A stretch of DNA of 12,200 nt from Proteobacteria bacterium UBA1847 (GTDB lineage: Bacteria > Pseudomonadota > Gammaproteobacteria > Steroidobacterales > Woeseiaceae). Under the pieces are notes generated by a model. The model was not told where the DNA came from, did no database searches, and was given only the letters and a program-made list of their open reading frames with translations. Position numbers and translations under genes: made by a program. How positions within the stretch are numbered: position 1 is the first letter of the stretch; each line of letters opens with the position of its first letter. Below are positions 1 to 6,625 of this stretch, in pieces. The DNA lies in assembly GCA_002338605.1 (NCBI GenBank), contig DDIP01000066.1:1-12200 (forward strand). The letters run 5' to 3'.

Positions 1-488
1 CCCTGAACAGAAAAGCGCTGGAAAAATACGGAAACGACAAAGCCGATGAAGGATTCGTGCCGAGCGCTGATTTCATTTTCGGTGGCCAGATCGGCGACCG
101 GCCGCACGGTCTTTTTCAGATTTATGCACAAGGCAATTATATCTCACCGACTTCGCTGGTTCCGTTCCTGCAAATAGGGGAACAAAAATACGGCCGGCCG
201 ATACTCGATCGAATTGTGCAGATGCGATCACCGCTTGAAACCGTTGCATTGTGCGGCCTGGTCTCGATGGATTCGACTATGCGCAGCAATGCGAGCGTGG
301 GACCGCCAATCGAAGTCATGCTGTACAGGGCAGCCAGCTCCGCACCGCCCGTACATATCGTGTACGGCGAGGATCACCCCTATCTTCGGACAATCCGGGA
401 GGCGTGGGCGGTGAACCTGCGGCACGCGTTTGACGATCTGCCGCCGCTGTCGCTTCCGGAAGGCAACGTAAGGCTCGTCGATCGTTAG
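1..488 (+). CDS. Anbu, proteasome beta-like N-terminal nucleophile hydrolase (3' part)
   Basis: This is the C-terminal 161 residues of a protein whose start lies left of the window; the frame is open from base 3 to the TAG at 486-488. Stretches such as FIFGGQIGD, LFQIYAQGNYI, PFLQIGEQKYG, PILDR and SMDSTMRSNASVGPPIE match what I know of Anbu (COG3484, predicted proteasome-type protease), a bacterial relative of the 20S proteasome beta subunit and HslV. The full family length is about 240-250 residues, so roughly the N-terminal third, including the catalytic nucleophile, is not visible and activity cannot be judged. Anbu genes are commonly found beside circularly permuted ATP-grasp, alpha-E and transglutaminase-like genes. 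Here the first two are present nearby but on the opposite strand, and the gene ends by overlapping the metallopeptidase gene tail to tail. Anbu forms cytoplasmic oligomers; its physiological substrate is not settled. Confidence 0.88.
   Translation, partial: LNRKALEKYGNDKADEGFVPSADFIFGGQIGDRPHGLFQIYAQGNYISPTSLVPFLQIGEQKYGRPILDRIVQMRSPLETVALCGLVSMDSTMRSNASVGPPIEVMLYRAASSAPPVHIVYGEDHPYLRTIREAWAVNLRHAFDDLPPLSLPEGNVRLVDR
485..488. other. overlapping stop codons of two convergent genes
   Basis: The four bases TTAG hold the TAG of Anbu on the plus strand (486-488) and the TAA of the metallopeptidase on the minus strand (485-487). There is no room for a separate terminator between them, so the two transcripts must overlap at their 3' ends. 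Confidence 0.9.
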
Positions 489-1441
489 TCGTTGCGCCGC
501 GTTACGGCTCGGTGCACGAACTCGATTTTCATGGCTACGGGCTCTGTCAGCACGAACGGATACGCATCGGGCAAGCCGAGTGCTCGCATGATTTCATTGA
601 GCGCAAGCACCAGCTCGACAAAATGCTTGTACCAGCTACCTTCCTGATCGAAATCCAGTATTTCCGTCTCAACGGCGACTTCGAGTACTGCCCGTATGTG
701 CAGGTAGTGCGCCCAGCATTCAGCCCAGTCCTCCGCCGGATGAGCGCTTGCATATGCAGAAATGAACTGCGCCGGCCAATCCGCCTGTGGTCCGTTGTCG
801 TAATAGCGTGTGAGTGCCGTGTCGTAGTCAATGGTTTCATCACCGAACAAGTCGCGGCATTCGGCTCGATTCTTGTCGTCAACCAGCTCGTGAAAGTAGT
901 AATGCCCTGACTCATGTCGTAAATGGCCTACAAGTGTGCGCCAGGGCTCGTTCATGGCCTGGCGCATTTCTTCGCGAAAGACCTCATCGGCCTCGGCGGC
1001 ATTTACCGTGATTACGCCGACAGCATGGCCGGTGGTTACGTGTGCATCCGACATGTTCGGATTGGTGCGACGGTCTTCTTTGAATTCGAATCGCAATCGC
1101 GTCGCATCGACCGGCAAGCCGAGCCGGAGTAGGTCGTAAATCAGTTGTCGCTTTGCGAGTTCCAGCTTGCGCCATCGCTCAAAATTCTCGGGGTTGCTGA
1201 GAGACGGTATGGTGTGACTCAGGCCGCAGGAAAGACAGTAGCCAGTGGCGCCAGCTCCGGGCATCCAGTTGCAGCGCACGGCTGTCGTCCGGTTGAGGCA
1301 GTAGGGCAGGCCGGTACCTGGCTGTTGTTCGGCCTGCATTTCAAGTTTGTCACTGTTGAAGGCCAGCTGACGGCCGCAGTTCACGCATTGGTGATTGTTG
1401 AAATACACTTGCTGACCGCATCGGCACTTCATGATTTTCAT
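485..1441 (-). CDS. zinc-ribbon putative zinc-dependent metallopeptidase (COG4307-like)
   Basis: A 318-residue protein from the chosen ATG at 1441, 19 bases after the alpha-E stop. A longer frame to 1510 would add 23 residues that run back into the alpha-E gene and precede the conserved MKxxKCRCGQ-like opening, so I reject it. The N-terminus carries cysteine pairs typical of zinc ribbons (C6, C8, C19, C22, then C48, C57, C69, C72). The central part has HESGH at 176-180, a clear HExxH zincin motif preceded by LVGHLR, and a downstream AEDWAECWAHYLH segment (236-248) likely to supply the third metal ligand. This fits the putative zinc-binding peptidase family of about 310-380 residues. No signal peptide is seen, so it is probably cytoplasmic. 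It is third in the ATP-grasp/alpha-E operon, suggesting it processes a product or substrate of that system. The substrate is unknown. Confidence 0.85.
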   Translation of the reverse strand: MKIMKCRCGQQVYFNNHQCVNCGRQLAFNSDKLEMQAEQQPGTGLPYCLNRTTAVRCNWMPGAGATGYCLSCGLSHTIPSLSNPENFERWRKLELAKRQLIYDLLRLGLPVDATRLRFEFKEDRRTNPNMSDAHVTTGHAVGVITVNAAEADEVFREEMRQAMNEPWRTLVGHLRHESGHYYFHELVDDKNRAECRDLFGDETIDYDTALTRYYDNGPQADWPAQFISAYASAHPAEDWAECWAHYLHIRAVLEVAVETEILDFDQEGSWYKHFVELVLALNEIMRALGLPDAYPFVLTEPVAMKIEFVHRAVTRRND

Positions 1442-1460
1442 AGGAGTATTCCGGATCTCA

Positions 1461-2378
1461 TCACGCAGGCAAAAACCAGGTGTCCACAATGACCGAGTGC
1501 AGGGTCGCAAACTCGCGCTGCAACAGGTCCATCAGCTCAGTAACCGAAGCACCGTCAAGTTCCTCGGGTAACGGCGAGGGAAGTCGCTCGATGGTCGTGT
1601 CGATTGCGCTCAGCAGAGACTGGTTGCGCGGCAGCGCAGAGGCTCGTCTGTGTGCCCGTTGCAGGCAATAACGTATAGCGCGGGGAAACTTGCTGTCGTT
1701 AAGCAGGAAGTCGATTACGGACAAGCCCTCGACTTCCGGCTGGCAGTATTGGCGGTACATTTGAAACCCGCTGACCGATTTGAGGACATTGGTCCAAAGT
1801 GTTGAGCCATAGCGAAGTACCAGGCGCTCGTTTTTCTGCAGATACGCAGCCGCAACGTCGATGATGCGGCTGGTCATGTCGGCGCGTTCGATGTTCTGTC
1901 CGATTCTCAGGAAATGATAGGGACTGTCATGACTCATTGTGCCAATCAGGACGCCATTGATCTGCTGGCAATGACTGATGCAGTCCGATAGGACTTCAAA
2001 CGTGTTCTCGCCCGTTGCTGCTGGACCAAGGTACTTGCGAGCGTATTGATCAAGCTCGTTCGCCGATTCCCAGCTTTCCTGTGGCAGCAGGTCGCGAGCA
2101 TTGCGGATATTGTCGCGAGCATTGCGAATACAAAAAGCGAGTGAATTGTTGCTTGTGGGATCGGCAAGCATATAGTGCATGATCGATGCAACATCGGAAT
2201 CGCCGAGACGAGCTTCGTCAACACCGAATATCGTCAGCAATTCGTGCCACTTAACGCCGACTTCCGGCGGCAGGTCGAGCAATAGCTGCGAGTATTGCTG
2301 CACAATTCGTGCGGTATTCTCCGCCCGCTCAAGATAGCGTCCGAGCCAGTAAACACGTTCTGCCGATCGCGACAGCAT
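1461..2378 (-). CDS. alpha-E domain protein (DUF403, COG2307)
   Basis: A 305-residue, largely helical protein. The opening MLSRSAERVYWLGRYLERAENTAR is the hallmark start of alpha-E proteins (residues 1-24), and the length matches the usual roughly 310. I place the start at the ATG at 2378, where TGATG makes the first A of the start the last base of the ATP-grasp stop; a start at 2402 would add eight atypical residues. The one-base overlap indicates translational coupling to the upstream gene. Alpha-E proteins almost always accompany circularly permuted ATP-grasp proteins and are proposed to cooperate in an amide-forming (peptide or amidoligase) pathway, but no activity has been firmly assigned to my knowledge. 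No signal peptide or membrane segment is apparent, so a cytoplasmic location is likely. Confidence 0.92.
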   Translation of the reverse strand: MLSRSAERVYWLGRYLERAENTARIVQQYSQLLLDLPPEVGVKWHELLTIFGVDEARLGDSDVASIMHYMLADPTSNNSLAFCIRNARDNIRNARDLLPQESWESANELDQYARKYLGPAATGENTFEVLSDCISHCQQINGVLIGTMSHDSPYHFLRIGQNIERADMTSRIIDVAAAYLQKNERLVLRYGSTLWTNVLKSVSGFQMYRQYCQPEVEGLSVIDFLLNDSKFPRAIRYCLQRAHRRASALPRNQSLLSAIDTTIERLPSPLPEELDGASVTELMDLLQREFATLHSVIVDTWFLPA

Positions 2379-3829
2379 CAGGGGTCCATCTCCACGATCC
2401 ACGTATCCTTGCTGCCACCGCCCTGGGATGAATTGACAACCAGTGAGCCTTTACGCATTGCAACACGGGTAAGCCCGCCGGCAGTGACCGAAATACGATC
2501 TCCCTGCAGGATAAACGGCCGCAAATCCAGGTGGCGTGGTTCCAGCTTGTCGTCGCAGAGTGTTGGCGCAGTCGATAAAGCGAGGGTGGGCTGCGCAATA
2601 TAGTTGCGCGGGTCGGCCTTCAGCAGTTCGCGAAACTTGTCGTGTTCGGCCGCTGAGGCGTGCGGTCCCACCAGCATACCGTAGCCGCCGGACTCGTTGG
2701 CCGGCTTGACCACCAGGTCGCCGATGTTGGCAAGTACGTGGTCCAGGTGCTGCTTGTCGGAGCAGCGCCAGGTCGGCACGTTCGGAATAATCGGATCCTC
2801 GCTCATGTAGTAGCGAATAATTTCCGGCACATACGAGTAGATCACCTTATCGTCAGCGACACCGGAGCCCGGTGCATTGGCAAGGGCAACGTTTCCAGCA
2901 CGCCAAGCGCGCATGATACCCGGAACACCAAGCATGGAATCCGGACGAAAGGCTTCCGGATCGATAAACGTATCGTCAATCCGTCGGTAGATGGTATCGA
3001 CGCGCTTCAGCCCGTCGATTGATCGCATGTAGACGAAGTCATCGTCACCGACCGTCAGGTCGTTACCTTCGACGAGCTCCACGCCCATCGTCCGGGCAAG
3101 ATAGCTGTGCTCAAAATACGCGGAGTTGTAAACCCCTGGGGTCAACACGACGACTTCCGGTTTGCCCGGGACGCTGGTCGGCGCGATGGAGCGTAGCATC
3201 TCGATGAGCTGCGACGGGTATTCACTGACCGGACGGATCGTGTGATTGCGAAAGATCATCGGAAGAACCCGTTTGATGACATTTCGGTTTTCAAGCATGT
3301 ACGAAACTCCGGATGGCACACGCAAGTTGTCTTCGAGCACATACATCGTGCCGTCACCATCGCGGACCAGGTCCGAACCACAGATGTGCGCCCAGACACC
3401 GTGCCGCGGCCGGATACCGCGGCAGGGTTGCAGGTAGTTTTTGGAGCTGTCGATCAGATCGGCCGGAACGACTTTGTCGTTCAGAATGCGCCGATCGTTG
3501 TACAAGTCGTCAATGAACAGGTTGAGAGCCATTACCCGTTGTTTGAGGCCTCGTTCGACGTGATCCCATTCGGCGCTCGGAATAGTTCGCGGGATAATGT
3601 CCAATGGCCAGGCGCGGTCAATATTGTCGCCCTCGGAGTAAATCGTAAAGCTGATACCCATGTCCTCGATCGTGCTGTCCGCTGCGAGCTGTCGCTCCAG
3701 AAGGTCGTCGGTTGGCAGCCCACTGAGATATTCGGCAAGCAACCGTGCATGGGGGCGGGGATTGCCGTCGCGGTCGATCAGTTCGTCGTAGAAATCGCCA
3801 GCGGAATAATTTTCGGAGCCGAATCGCAT
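2378..3829 (-). CDS. circularly permuted ATP-grasp protein (COG2308), probable amidoligase
   Basis: A 483-residue protein of the circularly permuted ATP-grasp type 2 family (DUF404/DUF407), usual length about 470-490. Visible conserved blocks are YDELIDRDGNPRPH (14-27), QPCRGIRPRHGVWAHICGSD (134-153), EDNLRVPSG (166-174), ANAPGSGVADDK (317-328), VVKPANESGGYGM (373-385), RHLDLRPF (432-439) and GGGSKDTW (470-477). The lysine/glycine-rich and acidic blocks are what this fold uses for ATP and Mg2+. The family is predicted to join a carboxylate to an amine, making short peptides or amide modifications. I choose the ATG at 3829; a GTG at 3844 in the same frame would add five residues, and neither has a strong ribosome-binding site. 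It is the first gene of the three-gene leftward operon. Confidence 0.92.
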   Translation of the reverse strand: MRFGSENYSAGDFYDELIDRDGNPRPHARLLAEYLSGLPTDDLLERQLAADSTIEDMGISFTIYSEGDNIDRAWPLDIIPRTIPSAEWDHVERGLKQRVMALNLFIDDLYNDRRILNDKVVPADLIDSSKNYLQPCRGIRPRHGVWAHICGSDLVRDGDGTMYVLEDNLRVPSGVSYMLENRNVIKRVLPMIFRNHTIRPVSEYPSQLIEMLRSIAPTSVPGKPEVVVLTPGVYNSAYFEHSYLARTMGVELVEGNDLTVGDDDFVYMRSIDGLKRVDTIYRRIDDTFIDPEAFRPDSMLGVPGIMRAWRAGNVALANAPGSGVADDKVIYSYVPEIIRYYMSEDPIIPNVPTWRCSDKQHLDHVLANIGDLVVKPANESGGYGMLVGPHASAAEHDKFRELLKADPRNYIAQPTLALSTAPTLCDDKLEPRHLDLRPFILQGDRISVTAGGLTRVAMRKGSLVVNSSQGGGSKDTWIVEMDP

Positions 3830-3924
3830 GCTCTGACTGTGCACGACATCGGTTTGGATGGAAAGCGGTCTGTGTGCAGATCGGGGTTTTCGTCCCCACT
3901 TCGTCGCGAGCCCAAAAAGAAAAA
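3830..3924 (-). promoter_or_regulatory. upstream region of the ATP-grasp operon
   Basis: About 95 bases lie between the start of the ATP-grasp gene and the leftward terminator at 3925-3947. Since that terminator should stop incoming leftward transcription, the operon promoter is expected here. I see no convincing -35/-10 pair. A small GGGG/CCCC inverted repeat with a seven-base loop occurs near 3884-3898. Confidence 0.35.
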
Positions 3925-3947
3925 GGCCCCGGCAGACTGCCGGGGCC
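3925..3947 (-). terminator. strong intrinsic terminator, leftward, probably native to tRNA-Pro
   Basis: A perfect 11-bp inverted repeat (GGCCCCGGCAG / CTGCCGGGGCC) with one central base. Read on the minus strand it is followed by TTTTTCTTTTT, the hallmark of a Rho-independent terminator for leftward transcription. It lies 16 bases beyond the CCA end of the tRNA-Pro fragment at 3964-3986, where a tRNA gene's own terminator belongs. Its only leftward input in view is that truncated tRNA, so it looks like the surviving chromosomal end of the tRNA locus. Confidence 0.85.
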
Positions 3948-3963
3948 GTCTACATCTTGATTT

Positions 3964-3986
3964 TGGTCGGGGTGAGAGGATTTGAA
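3964..3986 (-). repeat. displaced tRNA-Pro 3' end (short copy), attachment-site remnant
   Basis: On the minus strand this 23-bp stretch reads TTCAAATCCTC then TCACCCCGACCA: half the T arm, the acceptor strand and CCA of a proline tRNA. It is identical over all 23 bp to 9616-9638. Homology to the longer copy stops at 3986, and the adjacent sequence is instead the broken higA fragment. A terminator follows on the leftward side. This fits a displaced tRNA 3' end left by integration at tRNA-Pro, later shortened by a deletion. Confidence 0.8.
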
Positions 3987-4171
3987 GCTCTGCAGAGAAA
4001 ATTGGCTGGACGAAGATTCGTTTGAACGAACTCATCAAGGGAAAACGCGCTATAACCGCGGCGGCAGCACTTGATCTTGCTGATGCTCTGGGTACGTCGC
4101 CGAAACTGTAGATGAACCTTCAGGCTACTTACGATCTGGACAAAGCGGCGAAGGCCAGGCGAGTGGCCTGA
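3987..4171 (+). pseudogene. higA: higA antitoxin remnant (codons 29-89 only, frameshift and stop)
   Basis: This 185-base stretch aligns with 10241-10426, the 3' two thirds of the intact higA gene, and ends at the same TGA. By hand I count 14 substitutions and one missing base in 186 positions, about 92% identity. The first 28 codons are absent, a base is missing near the left edge, and the codon for Trp70 (TGG) has become TAG, so no functional antitoxin can be made. Ten of the 14 changes are synonymous, suggesting most divergence happened while the gene was still under selection. It abuts the tRNA-Pro fragment with no spacer, so higB and the first third of higA were lost by a deletion reaching into the tRNA fragment. 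Homology to the other copy stops at the stop codon. Confidence 0.88.
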
Positions 4172-4343
4172 CTCAAATTAACCAGCCGCCGGAATAGTCA
4201 GGGCGGTTCACGGCCATTACTTTCCGCCTGACTTTGGCGTTGCTCCGCCTGAAACTTGCCACTCAGATGGTAGGATGGCCTGATATGGTCAAATGTGTTC
4301 AAGGATGGGCATCTGACTGGTATGCAATGGCAAGAGGCTTCCA
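4172..4343 (+). promoter_or_regulatory. upstream region of the TonB receptor with a 21-bp-spaced direct repeat
   Basis: TCCGCCTGA occurs at 4223-4231 and again at 4244-4252, start to start 21 bases, or two helical turns. Such spacing suits tandem binding of an OmpR/PhoB-type winged-helix regulator, and one is encoded next to the receptor. The link is inference. I see no convincing sigma-70 -35/-10 pair. A ribosome-binding site AGAGG sits at 4333-4337, six bases before the receptor ATG. Confidence 0.35.
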
Positions 4344-6581
4344 ATGCCTGATCGTCATCGATTTATTAAGCCGTCGACCCTAGTGGCTCTTTCCGCCGTT
4401 ACCAGCTTGTCGAGCCTTGCGCTGGCTCAGGATACGAGTGCACCCACAATGCACGCATCCTTGGACGATTCACCGTTGCTCGATGAGATCATAGTTACCG
4501 CAACCAGACGCGAAGCGGATGTGCGCTCTGTACCATTCAGCGTGCATGTGATCACAGAGGAAGCGCTGTTACGACTTGGTGCGATTGGATTCGCCGATTA
4601 CGCACTCACGGTACCGGGAATATCTTTCACTGATGGCGGTACCGGTGGCGAGAAGCAAACGATCCGCGGGATTTCTGCTAACACCTGGTTCGACATCAAT
4701 TCGGCGACTGCTATGTACTTGGATGAAGTGCCGATGACTAATGCCGGTGGTCCGGTCGGTCCACCTTTCAACCCGGATCCCCTTCTGGTTGATGTGGAGC
4801 GCATCGAAGTCCTGCGCGGCCCGCAGGGCACGTTGTTTGGCGCGAGTGCGATGGGTGGGGCGATTCGCATTATTACGAAAAAAGCTGATTTGCTGGAAAC
4901 AGAAGCGTTTGTCGCCGGCACGGTAACGTCAACAAAGGATGGCGAACTAGGATACGGATTGCACGGGATGTTCAATTTGCCGCTCAGCGATGGTCGGGCG
5001 GGGATTCGTGCGGTTGGATACCAGCGTGACCTTGGTGGTTATATCGACAACGTGAGCAATGGGCAAAGTAACGTTAACAATAAGAATGTTGCTGGAGCGA
5101 GGTTATCCGCTGCAGTCAGGTTATCCGACAACGCCAGCCTGACCGGGAGGATTGCCTACCAAAACCGGCGAAGCGACGGTCTCGACCATGAAGAGTCTAT
5201 CGACGGTCCCCGTAGGCAAAGCCGGCTGGAAGAGCCACGTGAAGACGAATGGGTCAACTACAACGTGGTCCTTGATGTCAACCTCGGTTGGGGCACTCTC
5301 GTCTCATCGACCTCTTTCTTTGATCGAACAGTCGATGTCCAGGCTGACCTCAGCCCTCTTCTGAATCTCTTTTTCGGCGTCAGCAGCTCTATGTGGGTTG
5401 CTAATAAGGAGCAGGTCAAAGAGTTCGTCCAGGAGATACGGCTTGTTTCCAGCGGTGAGGATCGCTTTAACTGGCTTGCGGGTGGGTTCTTCCAGGACCA
5501 GGATCAGGGTCGCAACCAGGATTTTCCGTCTCCCGGCTTTGACGGGTTGACAGGTGGTTTGGCATCGATGTTCGGCCCACCTGACAATCTGTTTGTTGAT
5601 CGCAGTGACTATACGTTGGACCAACTCGCACTCTACGGGGAGTTATCCTACCGCTTGACTGATCGCATCGAGCTTTCTGCAGGTGCGCGCTGGTTCGACA
5701 TAGATCGGAAGTTCAATTCGAATAGTGCGGGTTTACTGTTTGTGATGGGGACAGCGTCGGATACCGGGTCGACTAGCGAAACCGGCATGACGCCAAAGCT
5801 CAGTTTGAGTTATGTGGCCAGCGACCACCTGACGCTGTACGGCACGGCTGCCGAGGGCTTTCGGCCAGGCGGTGTAAATCCACCCGAAGGTTCCACCGCA
5901 CCAGAGTGCGTTATGGAATTGGCGGCATTGGGACTCTCCGAATTTCCAAGCGGCTACGATTCGGACAGTCTCTGGAGCTATGAACTTGGGGCAAAGGCAC
6001 GCTGGCACGATGGGCGAGTACGGTTGAACACCGCCGTGTACCACATCGACTGGTCCGGTATGCAGACCAGCAAACTTCTGAATTGCGGAGTCGGACTGAT
6101 CGAGAACGCGGGAGCTGTCGATAGTGACGGTATCGAATTCGAACTTGTGTCACGACCGGTCGAAAACCTCGAAGTCGTCATGGCAGCCAGTTATAACGAT
6201 GCGGAGCTACGAGAGGATGTTCCGAACCTGGACGGTCGTGCGGGCGACCGCGTTCCAGGCGTGCCCAGGTTCACCGCCCATATTGGTGCGACTTACTTTT
6301 TCTCGGCGTTTGGCAGTCGTGAGGCATTCATCGAAGGAGACTACCGATATGTTAGTAACTCCTTCAATAATTTTGATCGCGCCATCAGTCGCGAACTAGT
6401 GTCTTACAATATTTCGAACTTCCGCGTTGGTGTGAAAACGCGACAATGGTCGACTGCGTTATTCGTTAACAACGTATTTGACGAGAGAGGAATCCTCTTT
6501 GCCGAGGACAATATTCTCGGGCGATGGGTCACCGTTACGCGACCGCGCACAGTTGGGATTACTGCGACCTGGCATTTCTGA
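4344..6581 (+). CDS. TonB-dependent outer-membrane receptor
   Basis: A 745-residue protein. Residues 1-28 form a signal peptide (basic start, hydrophobic core, SLALA before Gln29). A TonB box DEIIVTA lies at 47-53 and the plug domain at about 60-180, with IRGIS (107-111) and VERIEVLRGPQGTLFG (151-166). The rest is a long beta-barrel ending in TWHF, a terminal aromatic typical of outer-membrane proteins. It would bind and import a substrate across the outer membrane with TonB/ExbBD energy. The plug resembles receptors loosely annotated as siderophore receptors, but the substrate cannot be read from sequence. No SusD-like or sigma/anti-sigma N-terminal extension is present. The start is supported by AGAGG six bases upstream. 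The neighbouring convergent gene is a membrane-bound regulator, and the receptor lies within the tRNA-bounded accessory segment. Confidence 0.95.
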   Translation: MPDRHRFIKPSTLVALSAVTSLSSLALAQDTSAPTMHASLDDSPLLDEIIVTATRREADVRSVPFSVHVITEEALLRLGAIGFADYALTVPGISFTDGGTGGEKQTIRGISANTWFDINSATAMYLDEVPMTNAGGPVGPPFNPDPLLVDVERIEVLRGPQGTLFGASAMGGAIRIITKKADLLETEAFVAGTVTSTKDGELGYGLHGMFNLPLSDGRAGIRAVGYQRDLGGYIDNVSNGQSNVNNKNVAGARLSAAVRLSDNASLTGRIAYQNRRSDGLDHEESIDGPRRQSRLEEPREDEWVNYNVVLDVNLGWGTLVSSTSFFDRTVDVQADLSPLLNLFFGVSSSMWVANKEQVKEFVQEIRLVSSGEDRFNWLAGGFFQDQDQGRNQDFPSPGFDGLTGGLASMFGPPDNLFVDRSDYTLDQLALYGELSYRLTDRIELSAGARWFDIDRKFNSNSAGLLFVMGTASDTGSTSETGMTPKLSLSYVASDHLTLYGTAAEGFRPGGVNPPEGSTAPECVMELAALGLSEFPSGYDSDSLWSYELGAKARWHDGRVRLNTAVYHIDWSGMQTSKLLNCGVGLIENAGAVDSDGIEFELVSRPVENLEVVMAASYNDAELREDVPNLDGRAGDRVPGVPRFTAHIGATYFFSAFGSREAFIEGDYRYVSNSFNNFDRAISRELVSYNISNFRVGVKTRQWSTALFVNNVFDERGILFAEDNILGRWVTVTRPRTVGITATWHF

Positions 6582-6599
6582 TTCGTGGCGAGACGAATC
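6580..6599. terminator. short hairpin between convergent genes, weak terminator candidate
   Basis: GATTCGT / ACGAATC, a perfect 7-bp stem with a six-base loop, begins inside the receptor stop codon and lies in the 44-base gap before the end of the regulator gene. There is no T tract on either side, so termination would be weak or Rho-assisted. Confidence 0.35.
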
Positions 6600-6625
6600 T
6601 TGGTCGCTGCGCAATGCTCTTAACG

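Noticed and set aside
1442..1510. Longer N-terminus for the zinc metallopeptidase (start at 1510)
   Set aside because: The added 23 residues overlap the end of the alpha-E gene and do not resemble the family start; the ATG at 1441 falls just after the alpha-E stop.
3242..3985. A 247-codon rightward open frame antisense to the ATP-grasp gene
   Set aside because: It is a shadow of a strongly recognised gene on the other strand and runs through the terminator; it shows no family features.
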